A stretch of 46,665 nt of DNA, taken from Candidatus Gallispira edinburgensis. GTDB taxonomy: Bacteria; Bacillota; Clostridia; Lachnospirales; CAG-274. Location of the stretch: contig CAJFNV010000043.1 in assembly GCA_904395805.1 (NCBI GenBank), forward strand, positions 1 to 46,665, read 5' to 3'. Positions 1 to 7,711 of this stretch are shown here, in pieces. The stretch's first letter is position 1. Each line of letters opens with the position of its first letter. The notes beneath the pieces are model-generated. The model was not told the origin of the DNA. It did not search any database and saw only the letters and a list, made by a program, of their open reading frames with translations. Position numbers and translations under genes: made by a program.

Positions 1-48
1 GTCAAAAGCGACACTTCGTGTCGGCAAATATTCTTTTGCTTCAAACTT

Positions 49-245
49 GGCTCCCTTGCCTAAAGGGAGCTGGCTGTTCAAATCAGTGGAGTTGATTTGA
101 ACAGCCTGAGGGATTTTTCTTTCCTAACTGCTTTCAACTTAGCAAATGCTTGCATTTGCGGAGCATTGATTTTTCTTAAGTTGACAGTATTGCTTGCCTA
201 AAGGGAGCTGTCAGCCGAAGGCTGACTGAGGGATTCCTGTTCTAA
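49..245. repeat. Composite palindromic dispersed repeat, copy 1
   Basis: A chain of small inverted repeats. It starts with GGCTCCCTTGCCTAAAGGGAGC (49-70), followed by a long hairpin with arms GGCTGTTCAAATCA and TTGATTTGAACAGCC and a TGAGGGATT tail. Next comes a GCAAATGC/GCATTTGC palindrome near 140-160. A second half-unit then runs TTGCCTAAAGGGAG, GTCAGCC-GAA-GGCTGAC and TGAGGGATTCC up to about 236. The same order of parts recurs at 24690-24870, and a single unit occurs at 9204-9254. No coding frame is supported in 1-289; a further small hairpin, CGACAC-TTC-GTGTCG, lies at 9-23. Confidence 0.75.
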
Positions 246-289
246 TACTGCCCGCCCCTGATTCAATTAATATCTCACTCTTCTTATTA

Positions 290-1297
290 TTATTTATAAA
301 CAGGATACCCAACTTTCTTCTTGACCTTGTTAAGTGTCTTGTTTGCAATGTAGGAAGCCTTTTCAGCCCCCTCCTTCATTACCTTTTCAATGTAAGCTTT
401 ATCAGCTGAATACTCCTTAAATTTCTGCTGTATAGGTTCAAGTTCTGCCACAACGGCTTCTCCCACAGCAGCCTTAAATTCGCCATAGCCAAAGCCTTTA
501 AATTCCGCAACAGCTTCGTCCCCTGACTTGCCTGTGACTGAACAATAAATATTAAGCAGATTGCTTACCCCCGGCTTATCTTCACCGTATCTTATTTCAG
601 TATCTGAATCTGTAACAGCTCTCTTGATCTTGTTTTTAATTACATTAGGCTCATCAAGAATATATATTACATTGTTCATATTGTCGCTTTCAGACTTGCT
701 CATCTTCTTTTCGGGATTCTGAAGTCCCATTATTCTTGCTCCCACCTTTGGAATATATGGTTCGGGAATTTTAAACACATCACCGTATACACTGTTAAAT
801 CTGCCGGCAATATCCCTGCATATTTCAAGGTGCTGCTTCTGATCGGCTCCTACAGGAACAAGGTCACTCTGATAAAGGAGAATATCCCCTGCCATAAGTA
901 CGGGATAAGTATAAAGTCCCGCATTTATGTTATCCGCATGCTTTGCAGACTTGTCCTTAAACTGTGTCATTCTGTTAAGTTCGCCCATATATGTGAAACA
1001 GTTTAATATCCATGCAATTTCAGCATGAGCCTTAACATCAGACTGGACATATATAATATGCTTTTCAGGGTCAAGACCTATTGAAAGGAATAAAGCGATC
1101 AGATCCTTTGTTCTCTGTCTTAACTGAGTCGGATCCTGTCTTACTGTGATAGCATGCATGTTAGCAACACCAAACAGACAGTTGTAATCCTCCTGCAGAT
1201 CCTTCCAGTTCTTCAATGCACCAAGGTAGTTGCCAAGTGAAGGCACTCCCGACGGCTGCATTGCACTGTATATAACTTTCTTTTTTTCTTCTGCCAT
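290..1297 (-). CDS. trpS: Tryptophanyl-tRNA synthetase
   Basis: Class I aminoacyl-tRNA synthetase that charges tRNA-Trp with tryptophan in the cytoplasm. The Rossmann-fold HIGH-type motif is seen as PSGVPSLGNYLGAL (about residues 15-28), the GADQKQH loop lies at about 150-156 and the KMSKS loop at 198-202. At 335 residues it has the usual bacterial length. The ATG start is preceded by GGAGTG. It lies 65 nt downstream of argF on the same strand with no convincing terminator between, so the two may be co-transcribed. No T-box leader is visible in the short gap, so tRNA-Trp sensing is not evident here. The protein is complete and the identity is firm. Confidence 0.97.
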   Translation of the reverse strand: MAEEKKKVIYSAMQPSGVPSLGNYLGALKNWKDLQEDYNCLFGVANMHAITVRQDPTQLRQRTKDLIALFLSIGLDPEKHIIYVQSDVKAHAEIAWILNCFTYMGELNRMTQFKDKSAKHADNINAGLYTYPVLMAGDILLYQSDLVPVGADQKQHLEICRDIAGRFNSVYGDVFKIPEPYIPKVGARIMGLQNPEKKMSKSESDNMNNVIYILDEPNVIKNKIKRAVTDSDTEIRYGEDKPGVSNLLNIYCSVTGKSGDEAVAEFKGFGYGEFKAAVGEAVVAELEPIQQKFKEYSADKAYIEKVMKEGAEKASYIANKTLNKVKKKVGYPVYK

Positions 1298-1362
1298 TTC
1301 ATTTCACTCCATTTTCATATATTTTTTGTACAAAAAAATTCTGAAAAATTATTTATCAAATT

Positions 1363-2352
1363 TTATAATGTTGCTGCCATTACAGCCTTTATTGTATGCA
1401 TTCTGTTTTCGGCCTCATCAAATACCACTGACTGAGAAGATTCAATGACTTCGTCAGTAACTTCCATTTCAGTGATTGAGAACTTTTCTCCCATTTCCTT
1501 GCCGATTTTAGTATTAAGGTCATGGAAAGCAGGCAGACAATGCATAAATATAGCCTTTTCATTTGCATTTTCCATAACTTTCTTATTTACCTGGTATGGT
1601 GAAAGTTCCTTTATTCTTTCAGTCCACACTTCATCAGGCTCACCCATAGATACCCACACGTCTGTATAAATTACATCTGCATTCTTGGTTCCTTCACTTA
1701 CATCTTCCGTAAGTGTAACAGTTGAGCCATTTTCTGCTGCTATCTTCTTGCACTCTTCCACAAGTTTCTCATCAGGGAAATACTTCTTTGGAGCACATGC
1801 AGTAAAATTAATACCCATTTTAGCACAGCCCACCATAAGGGAATTTCCCATATTGAATCTTGCATCACCCATATATACAAAGTTTACCCCTTTAAGACGG
1901 CCAAGATGCTCTCTTATTGTCAGAAAATCTGCCAGTATCTGTGTAGGATGTGACTCATTTGTAAGACCGTTCCAAACAGGTACTCCCGCATACTTTGCAA
2001 GCTCCTCAACAATTTCCTGTCCAAAGCCTCTGTATTCAATGCCGTCATACATTCTGCCGAGAACTCTTGCAGTATCTGCAATGCTTTCCTTTTTACCTAT
2101 CTGTGAGCCTGACGGGTCAAGGTAAGTTGAACCCATTCCAAGGTCAGATGCAGCAACCTCAAAAGCACATCTTGTTCTTGTACTTGTCTTTTCAAATATA
2201 AGGGCAATATTTTTGCCTTTTAATGTATCCACAGGAATACCTGCCTTTTTCTTTGCCTTTAAGTCAGCAGCCAGATCAAGTAAATATTCAATTTCTTCTG
2301 CTGAAAAATCCATTATTTTAAGGAAGTTTCTTCCTTTAAGATCAACGCTCAT
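1363..2352 (-). CDS. argF: Ornithine carbamoyltransferase
   Basis: Transfers the carbamoyl group from carbamoyl phosphate to ornithine, giving citrulline, in arginine synthesis (or the reverse in the arginine deiminase pathway). The carbamoyl-phosphate site STRTR is at residues 57-61, HPTQ at 135-138, the ornithine-loop signature VSMGE at about 234-238 and HCLP at 271-274. Length of 329 residues fits the family. A GGAGG site lies before the ATG. No other arg or arc gene is in the window, so whether the role is anabolic (argF) or catabolic (arcB) cannot be settled from context; the symbol is given for the family. Confidence 0.94.
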   Translation of the reverse strand: MSVDLKGRNFLKIMDFSAEEIEYLLDLAADLKAKKKAGIPVDTLKGKNIALIFEKTSTRTRCAFEVAASDLGMGSTYLDPSGSQIGKKESIADTARVLGRMYDGIEYRGFGQEIVEELAKYAGVPVWNGLTNESHPTQILADFLTIREHLGRLKGVNFVYMGDARFNMGNSLMVGCAKMGINFTACAPKKYFPDEKLVEECKKIAAENGSTVTLTEDVSEGTKNADVIYTDVWVSMGEPDEVWTERIKELSPYQVNKKVMENANEKAIFMHCLPAFHDLNTKIGKEMGEKFSITEMEVTDEVIESSQSVVFDEAENRMHTIKAVMAATL

Positions 2353-2389
2353 ATATAAACCTCCAAATCATTCCTAAATCTTACCTATG

Positions 2390-2418
2390 ATTATACAACA
2401 TTTTTTTAGAATTGTACA
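2390..2418 (-). promoter_or_regulatory. Sigma-A promoter of argF
   Basis: On the minus strand TGTACA (2413-2418) is followed by a 17-nt spacer and a perfect TATAAT (2390-2395), about 38 nt before the argF start codon. It fits vegetative promoter spacing; the -35 box is imperfect. Confidence 0.6.
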
Positions 2419-2455
2419 CAAAAAAATTTAATTTACTAAAATTTAAATTCAGGTG

Positions 2456-2485
2456 GTATAAATGTTACAGTCCAAGTCAATACTA
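2456..2485 (+). promoter_or_regulatory. Possible forespore (sigma-F/G type) promoter
   Basis: GTATA (2456-2460), a 15-nt gap and GTCAATACT (2476-2484) resemble the sigma-F consensus (GYATA, then GGnnAnAnT) with one mismatch. The predicted start would leave a very short leader before the SD at 2491, which weakens the call. Confidence 0.25.
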
Positions 2486-2503
2486 GGCTTAGGAGGTGTG
2501 AGA

Positions 2504-3235
2504 ATGGACAACAAGGACAATTACAACAAGAAAGGCTTTTATACTGCCCTGTATACAGTAGCAGCAGTATTTATAATATTAGCCTTTGGTATTTCCATTC
2601 TTAATAGCGGAAATACAGGTGACAGCAATAACGAAGTCAATCTGGAGGAAAATATATCCCCCGTTGACAAATCAAATGTAAAACCCCTTACTACTACAAC
2701 AGAAACCACAACTGAAGCAAGGACTGAAGCTCCTACAGAAGCTATCACTCAGAGAGCGGCAGATGTTACTGCTGAAAGTTCAGCAGAAGAAAACGGTGAA
2801 CTTACCCTTTTTGATGATACTCAGGAAATGGCATGGCCTGTATCCGGGCAGATAGTAATGGATTACAGCACTGATACGGGAATATATGACAGAACTCTTG
2901 AACAGTACAGAACAAATGACTCTGTCTGCATTGCTGCCGATGTTGGAACAGAAGTATGTGTGGCATCAGACGGTATAATTACAGGTATTACAAATGACAA
3001 AATTTCAGGTGTAACTGTAAGCGTAGATCACGGCAACGGCTGGACATCTACATACAGCCAGTTAGATGAAAATCTGGCTGTATCAGAGGGAGAAGCTGTC
3101 CACAAAGGTGATAAGATCGGTGTTGTTGCAAATCCTACAAAATACAGTGTAGCACTTGGTCCTCATCTTGAATTTTCCGTATTTAACGGAGATTCACCTA
3201 CAGACCCTAAATTAGTTTTAGCACAGGCAGAATAA
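2504..3235 (+). CDS. SpoIIQ-like membrane-anchored M23 (LytM) protein, zinc site degenerate
   Basis: A protein of 243 residues. It has a short cytoplasmic N-terminus, one membrane helix at about residues 12-32, a Thr/Glu-rich linker and a C-terminal LytM/peptidase M23 domain. In active M23 enzymes the zinc ligands are H-x3-D and H-x-H. Here the first site reads N-x3-C within RTNDSVCIAA, and the second reads HLE within GPHLEFSV, so most ligands are missing and the domain is probably structural. SpoIIQ proteins, which bridge the forespore and mother-cell membranes during engulfment, have this architecture. The ATG at 2504 is chosen over one at 2462 because AGGAGGTG (2491-2498) lies just before it. 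The function is inferred. Confidence 0.75.
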   Translation: MDNKDNYNKKGFYTALYTVAAVFIILAFGISILNSGNTGDSNNEVNLEENISPVDKSNVKPLTTTTETTTEARTEAPTEAITQRAADVTAESSAEENGELTLFDDTQEMAWPVSGQIVMDYSTDTGIYDRTLEQYRTNDSVCIAADVGTEVCVASDGIITGITNDKISGVTVSVDHGNGWTSTYSQLDENLAVSEGEAVHKGDKIGVVANPTKYSVALGPHLEFSVFNGDSPTDPKLVLAQAE

Positions 3236-3270
3236 ATTATAACTAAAAACTCCTTTTTGTTTTGACATTA

Positions 3271-3302
3271 AAAAATCAGCACAGTTTTGCGCTGATTTTT
3301 TT
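3271..3302. terminator. Bidirectional terminator
   Basis: AAAAATCAGC (3271-3280) pairs with GCTGATTTTT (3291-3300) around a 10-nt loop, with T-runs on both strands. It separates the convergent M23 gene and the CmpB-like gene. Confidence 0.85.
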
Positions 3303-3310
3303 GTGTTTAA

Positions 3311-3862
3311 TTATTTTCTTATAAAAATAGTAAATATAATATCGGCAGCAAATATAAACAGTAAAACATATGCTGTAATATTTACGGCAGACTTTTTCAT
3401 TCTCCCCACAATTTTTTCTAAAACGGGCTGAAAAATATAAAGTACAATAACTCCTCCTATTCCAAATCTTATACTTGTGCTTAATGCAATTCTCCCCTGA
3501 AAATTTACGGCATAATTTTCATAAGTCTGCCATGGCCATCCGCCTGTAAAAAACTCCAGTATATAGCTTCCCGCAAGCTCCACAACAGTTGCAATGACCA
3601 TACACAATATAAACACAACGGGAATATACTTAAGCCTTTTATATATTTCCTTTCCCCTGATCAGAGGATCAACGGTAAAAAGGAATAACAAGGCACCCAC
3701 ACCGTATATAGGGCAATAGGGTCCAAAGAGAACACCCCTGTTTGAAAATCCCCAGCCGTATATAAATGTTTCAAGTACGACCTCATATATCCAGCCCAAT
3801 ACAGAATAAAGGGTAAAATATATAATGTATTCTCCGAACTTAGTTTTAACTGATTTAAGCAA
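3311..3862 (-). CDS. CmpB-family putative ABC-transporter membrane protein
   Basis: A 183-residue integral membrane protein with about five hydrophobic segments. The N-terminal stretch around residues 20-45 (GWIYEVVLE, then NRGVLFGPYCPIYG) is the hallmark of the CmpB / putative ABC-transporter type IV family (Pfam ABC_trans_CmpB). No ATPase partner is encoded nearby and the transported substrate is unknown. The start appears to be TTG at 3862, overlapping the end of the FAD dehydrogenase gene by 8 nt, with GGAAG before it. The two genes are therefore translationally coupled and share the riboswitch-bearing leader. Confidence 0.75.
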   Translation of the reverse strand: MLKSVKTKFGEYIIYFTLYSVLGWIYEVVLETFIYGWGFSNRGVLFGPYCPIYGVGALLFLFTVDPLIRGKEIYKRLKYIPVVFILCMVIATVVELAGSYILEFFTGGWPWQTYENYAVNFQGRIALSTSIRFGIGGVIVLYIFQPVLEKIVGRMKKSAVNITAYVLLFIFAADIIFTIFIRK

Positions 3863-5243
3863 GTCTTCTTCCCATTAACACACCCATAATAGAAGCCATC
3901 ATAAGTCCTCTTGTCCAGCCGCTTGAATCTCCGAGGCAGTAAAGCTCTCTTACATTTGTGTTAAAATCCTTATCCATTTTTACTCTGTTGCTGTAAAATT
4001 TGAGTTCGGGAGAATAGAGCAGTGTCTCAGTTGATGCAAAGCCGGGCACAACATGGTCAACTGCCTGTATAAAGTTAATAATATTTATCATAGCTCTGTA
4101 TGGCATAGCAGCAGTAATATCTCCTGCTACAGCATCGGGAAGTGTCGGTTTCAGGTTGGACTGTGAAAGTTCCTTCTGCCATGTTCTCTTGCCGTCTAAA
4201 ATATCCCCGAATCTCTGTACAAGTATATGCCCTGCACCCAGCATATTTGTAAGCTCCCCTACCTTCTGAGCATAGGCAATAGGCTGGTTAAAAGGCTCAC
4301 TGAAATTATGTGAGCATAATATTGCAAGATTAGTGTTATCAGACTTTAAATCCTTGTAGGAATGTCCGTTTACAACAGCCAGATCATTGTCATAATTTTC
4401 CTGACTTACAAAACCGCCAGGGTTCTGACAGAATGTACGCACCTTATTCTTGAATGGCTTAGGATAACCTATAAGCTTAGACTCATAAAGCACGTCATTT
4501 ACATTTTCCATTATTTCGTTTCTTACTTCTACCCTTACACCAATATCAACAGTTCCGGGCTGATGAGCTATATTATACTTTGAACATATTTTTTCAAGCC
4601 ATTCAGCTCCTCTTCTGCCTGTTGCTATTACAGTATGCTCGGCTGTTATCTCTTTTTCCCCTTTTCCGTTTGATATAACTATACCTCTGCACAGATCACC
4701 GTCAAGTATTATATTTGTACACTCATATCCGAATATGATTTCCACACCGTTATTTAATAAATACTGCTCAATTTCATAATATATTTTCTGTGCCTTCTCT
4801 GTACCCAGATGACGTATAGGACAGTCAACAAGCTTTAAGCCAGCCTGTATAGCTCTTTTTCTTATATCTTTTACAGCTTCGCTGTTTCCGATGCCCTCTA
4901 CATGCTCATCGGCACCAAATTCAAGATAAATCTTATCTGCATAGTTAATTGTTTCCTGAGCAAGCTCCTCGCCTATAAGGCTCGGCAGATCTCCCCCTAC
5001 CTCATAGCTCAGTGAAAGCTTGCCGTCTGAAAAAGCTCCCGCACCTGAAAATCCCGTTGTTATATGACAATATGGCTTACAGTTTACGCAATGCCTTGTC
5101 TTGCTTTTGGGACAATATCTGTTCTCAATAGCAGAGCCCTTTTCAACTATTAAAATTTTCTTTTTACTTCCCTTTTTAAGCATTTCAAGTGCAGTAAATA
5201 TTCCCGCCGGACCTGCACCCACAATTACAACATCCTTGTTCAT
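3855..5243 (-). CDS. FAD-dependent dehydrogenase (COG2509-like)
   Basis: A 462-residue flavoprotein. The dinucleotide-binding motif GAGPAG is at about residues 8-13. A Cys-rich segment, CPKSKTRHCVNCKPYC, lies at about 44-59, and the C-terminal flavin motif YCLGDSSGWTRG is near 435-446. This pattern belongs to uncharacterised FAD-dependent dehydrogenases often labelled NAD(FAD)-utilizing dehydrogenase; the substrate is not known. The AGGGAGG site and ATG at 5243 are clear. A purine riboswitch and its own promoter lie upstream (5302-5493), so expression should respond to a guanine-type purine. That regulation suggests a link to purine or flavin metabolism, but this is inference. Confidence 0.82.
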   Translation of the reverse strand: MNKDVVIVGAGPAGIFTALEMLKKGSKKKILIVEKGSAIENRYCPKSKTRHCVNCKPYCHITTGFSGAGAFSDGKLSLSYEVGGDLPSLIGEELAQETINYADKIYLEFGADEHVEGIGNSEAVKDIRKRAIQAGLKLVDCPIRHLGTEKAQKIYYEIEQYLLNNGVEIIFGYECTNIILDGDLCRGIVISNGKGEKEITAEHTVIATGRRGAEWLEKICSKYNIAHQPGTVDIGVRVEVRNEIMENVNDVLYESKLIGYPKPFKNKVRTFCQNPGGFVSQENYDNDLAVVNGHSYKDLKSDNTNLAILCSHNFSEPFNQPIAYAQKVGELTNMLGAGHILVQRFGDILDGKRTWQKELSQSNLKPTLPDAVAGDITAAMPYRAMINIINFIQAVDHVVPGFASTETLLYSPELKFYSNRVKMDKDFNTNVRELYCLGDSSGWTRGLMMASIMGVLMGRRLA

Positions 5244-5297
5244 AGTCTTAAAAACCTCCCTTTAGTCAAAACAGCAGAGCTGTTTTTTTGAAATAAT

Positions 5298-5363
5298 AAA
5301 AAACTGCCCTGTTCAAGCTACACTTATTCCTCAAGGAATAAATATAGTCAACTGTAGGCAGTT
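5298..5363 (-). terminator. Riboswitch expression-platform terminator overlapping P3
   Basis: On the minus strand AACTGCC (5363-5357, the 5' arm and loop of P3) can pair with GGCAGTT (5308-5302), which runs into TTTTTT (5303-5298). Inside it TACA can pair with TGTA, and TTATTCC-TTGA-GGAATAA forms a local hairpin. This structure cannot coexist with the folded aptamer. Confidence 0.55.
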
Positions 5364-5402
5364 GGTAGAAACGCTTACCCCATATGTAAGCCTATATATT
5401 TA
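5341..5402 (-). promoter_or_regulatory. Purine (guanine-class) riboswitch aptamer
   Basis: Read on the minus strand, the element has P1 (AATATA/TATATT), P2 (GCTTAC with loop ATATGGG and GTAAGC), the conserved J2/3 GTTTCTACC, P3 (AACTG-CCTA-CAGTT) and J3/1 GACTA. The pyrimidine that sets specificity in GAYTA is C, which fits guanine/hypoxanthine rather than adenine. L3 is much shorter than the usual seven nucleotides but keeps the CC that pairs with GG of L2. It precedes the FAD dehydrogenase gene by about 100 nt. Confidence 0.88.
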
Positions 5403-5465
5403 TCATAAGAATGCAGCTTTGATCTGCTTTATGGTCAATTTGCTGTTTTATCCACAGCCTTTAAC

Positions 5466-5493
5466 ATTATACCATACTTTCCCTTATTGTCAA
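5466..5493 (-). promoter_or_regulatory. Sigma-A promoter of the riboswitch leader
   Basis: Minus-strand TTGACA (5493-5488), a 16-nt spacer and TATAAT (5471-5466). Both hexamers are perfect. It gives an RNA leader of roughly 215 nt before the FAD dehydrogenase start codon. Confidence 0.8.
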
Positions 5494-5510
5494 TAGTTTT
5501 TTTAGCAAAT

Positions 5511-6248
5511 TCAGCTCATTCCTCCGTCAATGCTCACTATCTGCCCTGTAATGTAAGCACTGTCGTTTCCTGCGAGATAAAGGGCAAGCTTTGCCACTTC
5601 CTCGGCAGTACCGAATCTTCCAAGGGGTATTTCTTCTTTTAATGACATTCTCTCTGCAGGTGAAAGAAATGAATTCATTTTAGTATCAATAACACCGCAG
5701 GATATTGCGTTAACTCTTATATTGCTTGGTGCAAGCTCCTTTGCCATTGCCTTTGTAAAAGAATTTACAGCTCCCTTTGTAGCGGAATAAACAGCCTCGC
5801 AGGAAGCTCCAAGCTCACCCCACATTGAAGATATATTTATTATGTTTCCCCTGTGCATCCTTATCATATTCTGAATTACGGCATGAGTACAGTTAAGTAC
5901 TGAATTAAAATTAGTATCTATTACCCTTTTCCACTCTTCGGGATGCATTGTATTAAAAAGCCCTATATATGATATGCCTGCATTATTCACAAGCACATCA
6001 ATACATCCAAACTTGCTTTCTATCTGATTTACAGCATTCTTTGCCGTTCTGTATTCAGCAAGGTCACCCATTAAAGCAAGAACGTTCGGATTATAGACCT
6101 TAAGTTCCCTTTCCGTTTCCTCCAGCTCTCTTTTGGATGATTTACACATAATTGCCACATTATAGCCTTCAACAGCAAAAAGTGCAGCTATAGCCTTGCC
6201 TATTCCCCTGGACGAGCCTGTAACAAAGACTGTTTTGTTCCCTATCAT
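5511..6248 (-). CDS. Short-chain dehydrogenase/reductase (FabG-like)
   Basis: A 245-residue NAD(P)-dependent SDR. The cofactor motif TGSSRGIG is at about residues 10-17 and NNAG at about 88-91. The catalytic Ser lies in NISSMWG (about 138-144), with Tyr and Lys in YSATKGAV (about 154-161), and the C-terminal family motif is ITGQIVSIDGG. It resembles 3-oxoacyl-ACP reductases and the EF-P 5-aminopentanone reductase YmfI. No fatty-acid genes are adjacent, so the substrate is open. It has an AAGGAGG site and ATG at 6248. It is divergent from the MATE gene and is followed by the FAD dehydrogenase unit, which has its own promoter. Confidence 0.88.
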   Translation of the reverse strand: MIGNKTVFVTGSSRGIGKAIAALFAVEGYNVAIMCKSSKRELEETERELKVYNPNVLALMGDLAEYRTAKNAVNQIESKFGCIDVLVNNAGISYIGLFNTMHPEEWKRVIDTNFNSVLNCTHAVIQNMIRMHRGNIINISSMWGELGASCEAVYSATKGAVNSFTKAMAKELAPSNIRVNAISCGVIDTKMNSFLSPAERMSLKEEIPLGRFGTAEEVAKLALYLAGNDSAYITGQIVSIDGGMS

Positions 6249-6293
6249 AAAAATCCTCCTTTATTAAAATTTTATTACCATAAAATAATACCG

Positions 6294-6322
6294 TTGCAAA
6301 ATAAATCCTATAGTGATATGAT
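6294..6322 (+). promoter_or_regulatory. Sigma-A promoter of the MATE gene
   Basis: TTGCAA (6294-6299), a 17-nt spacer and TATGAT (6317-6322). The predicted transcript start near 6329 lies at or after the upstream ATG at 6328, so translation should begin at 6361. TTGCAA is its own reverse complement and could also serve a weaker divergent promoter for the SDR gene. Confidence 0.65.
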
Positions 6323-6360
6323 AGCTTATGACAAAAGAAAAAGCAAGGGGAAAATTAAAT

Positions 6361-7698
6361 ATGAGAAAAATGTTTAAAGACAAAGTATTTTTAAGAAACA
6401 TAACAGCACTGGCACTACCCATAATGCTTAATGAACTTGTAAATTCACTTATTAACATTATGGATACCTTTATGACAGGCAAGCTGGGTGCAGAAAGCGT
6501 AACAGCAGTAGGCTTAAGCAATCAGATATTTTTTCTTTTTAATTTATGCTGTTTCGGCATATCAAGCGGAGCAACAATATTTATGGCTCAGTACTGGGGC
6601 AATAAGGATATTAAAGGTGTAAGACGTGTTTTAGGTATGGCTATGATTTTTGTGCAAAGCTGTGCCCTTATATTCTTTATAGGTGCAAGGCTTTTTCCGA
6701 GAGAGCTTTTAAGCATTTACTCACAGGATATAAACGTTATAGACTTAGGTGAAGATTATCTCACACTTATAGCCTACACTTACTTTTTAATGGCTTTTGT
6801 AAATGTGGTAAACGTCTCATTAAAGGCAATAGGCAAGGCAGCACAGCCAATGTTTACAACATTTATAGCTCTTGTAACTAATGTGATTATGAACTATATT
6901 TTTATATTTGAAATGGGACTTGGTGTAAAGGGCGCAGCTATGGGTACCATATGCGCAAGAAGCCTTGAGCTTATAGTTCAGCTAATACTTGTATTTGGCA
7001 GAAAGCTTCCTATAATAGGCAATATTAAAGATTATATATCACTTAATAAAGCTTTCATCAAAAAATATATAATAATTGCCCTTCCCGTATTCTTAAATGA
7101 ATTTTTCTGGGCACTGGGAACAACAAGCTACAACATAGCTTACAAATACAGCGGTACCGTTGCTCAGGCAGCCGTTCAGGTCTCAAGTTCCGTTCAGAAT
7201 TTATTTGCAGTTGCAGGTATGGGTGTAGGTGCAGCCTGCGGAATAATACTGAGCAATGCCCTTGGTGCCAATGACAGAGAAAAGGCCATAGACTATGCAA
7301 AAAAAGGACAAAGTCTTACAATTCTCTTTTCAATTGTATCAGGCATAGTCCTTGCAATATTTGCACCTTTAATAGTAAGCTTCTTTGACATTAACGAAGA
7401 CGGAAAAAGATATGCCCTTTATATGGTATATATCGTTGCTGTAGGCATAGTATTTAAAAATATCAACTACACAAATATTGTAGGTATTTTAAGAAGCGGC
7501 GGAGATACCCTTGCAGGGCTTCTTCTGGATATGGGCGGAGTATGGCTTGTAGGTGTTCCTATGGCGTTTTTAGGCTCTATGGTCTTAGGCTTGCCAATAT
7601 ATATTACATTTACAATGGTTTACCTTGAAGAGGCATTTAAAATGATTTTTAGTGAAGCAAGAGTTCTTAAATTGAAATGGGCTAATACAATAATATAA
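6361..7698 (+). CDS. MATE family multidrug/sodium antiporter
   Basis: A polytopic membrane protein of 445 residues with about 12 hydrophobic segments arranged as two MatE repeats. The first begins at about residue 15 with ALPIMLNELVNSLINIMDTF; the second begins in mid-protein with ALPVFLNEFFWALG. The family exports cationic drugs or metabolites in exchange for Na+ or H+; the substrate is not deducible. The start at 6361 is preferred over 6328 because AAGGGG lies upstream and the likely transcript starts near 6329. It is 13 nt upstream of the S41 protease gene, so the two probably form an operon. Confidence 0.9.
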   Translation: MRKMFKDKVFLRNITALALPIMLNELVNSLINIMDTFMTGKLGAESVTAVGLSNQIFFLFNLCCFGISSGATIFMAQYWGNKDIKGVRRVLGMAMIFVQSCALIFFIGARLFPRELLSIYSQDINVIDLGEDYLTLIAYTYFLMAFVNVVNVSLKAIGKAAQPMFTTFIALVTNVIMNYIFIFEMGLGVKGAAMGTICARSLELIVQLILVFGRKLPIIGNIKDYISLNKAFIKKYIIIALPVFLNEFFWALGTTSYNIAYKYSGTVAQAAVQVSSSVQNLFAVAGMGVGAACGIILSNALGANDREKAIDYAKKGQSLTILFSIVSGIVLAIFAPLIVSFFDINEDGKRYALYMVYIVAVGIVFKNINYTNIVGILRSGGDTLAGLLLDMGGVWLVGVPMAFLGSMVLGLPIYITFTMVYLEEAFKMIFSEARVLKLKWANTII

Positions 7699-7711
7699 AG
7701 GAGAGTGTTTT

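Noticed and set aside
1298..1362. T-box leader before trpS
   Set aside because: The gap to argF is only 65 nt and lacks the T-box core and terminator pair.
1685..2125. 146-codon open frame opposite argF
   Set aside because: It lies fully antisense to a firmly identified gene, has no ribosome site and shows only low-complexity translated sequence.
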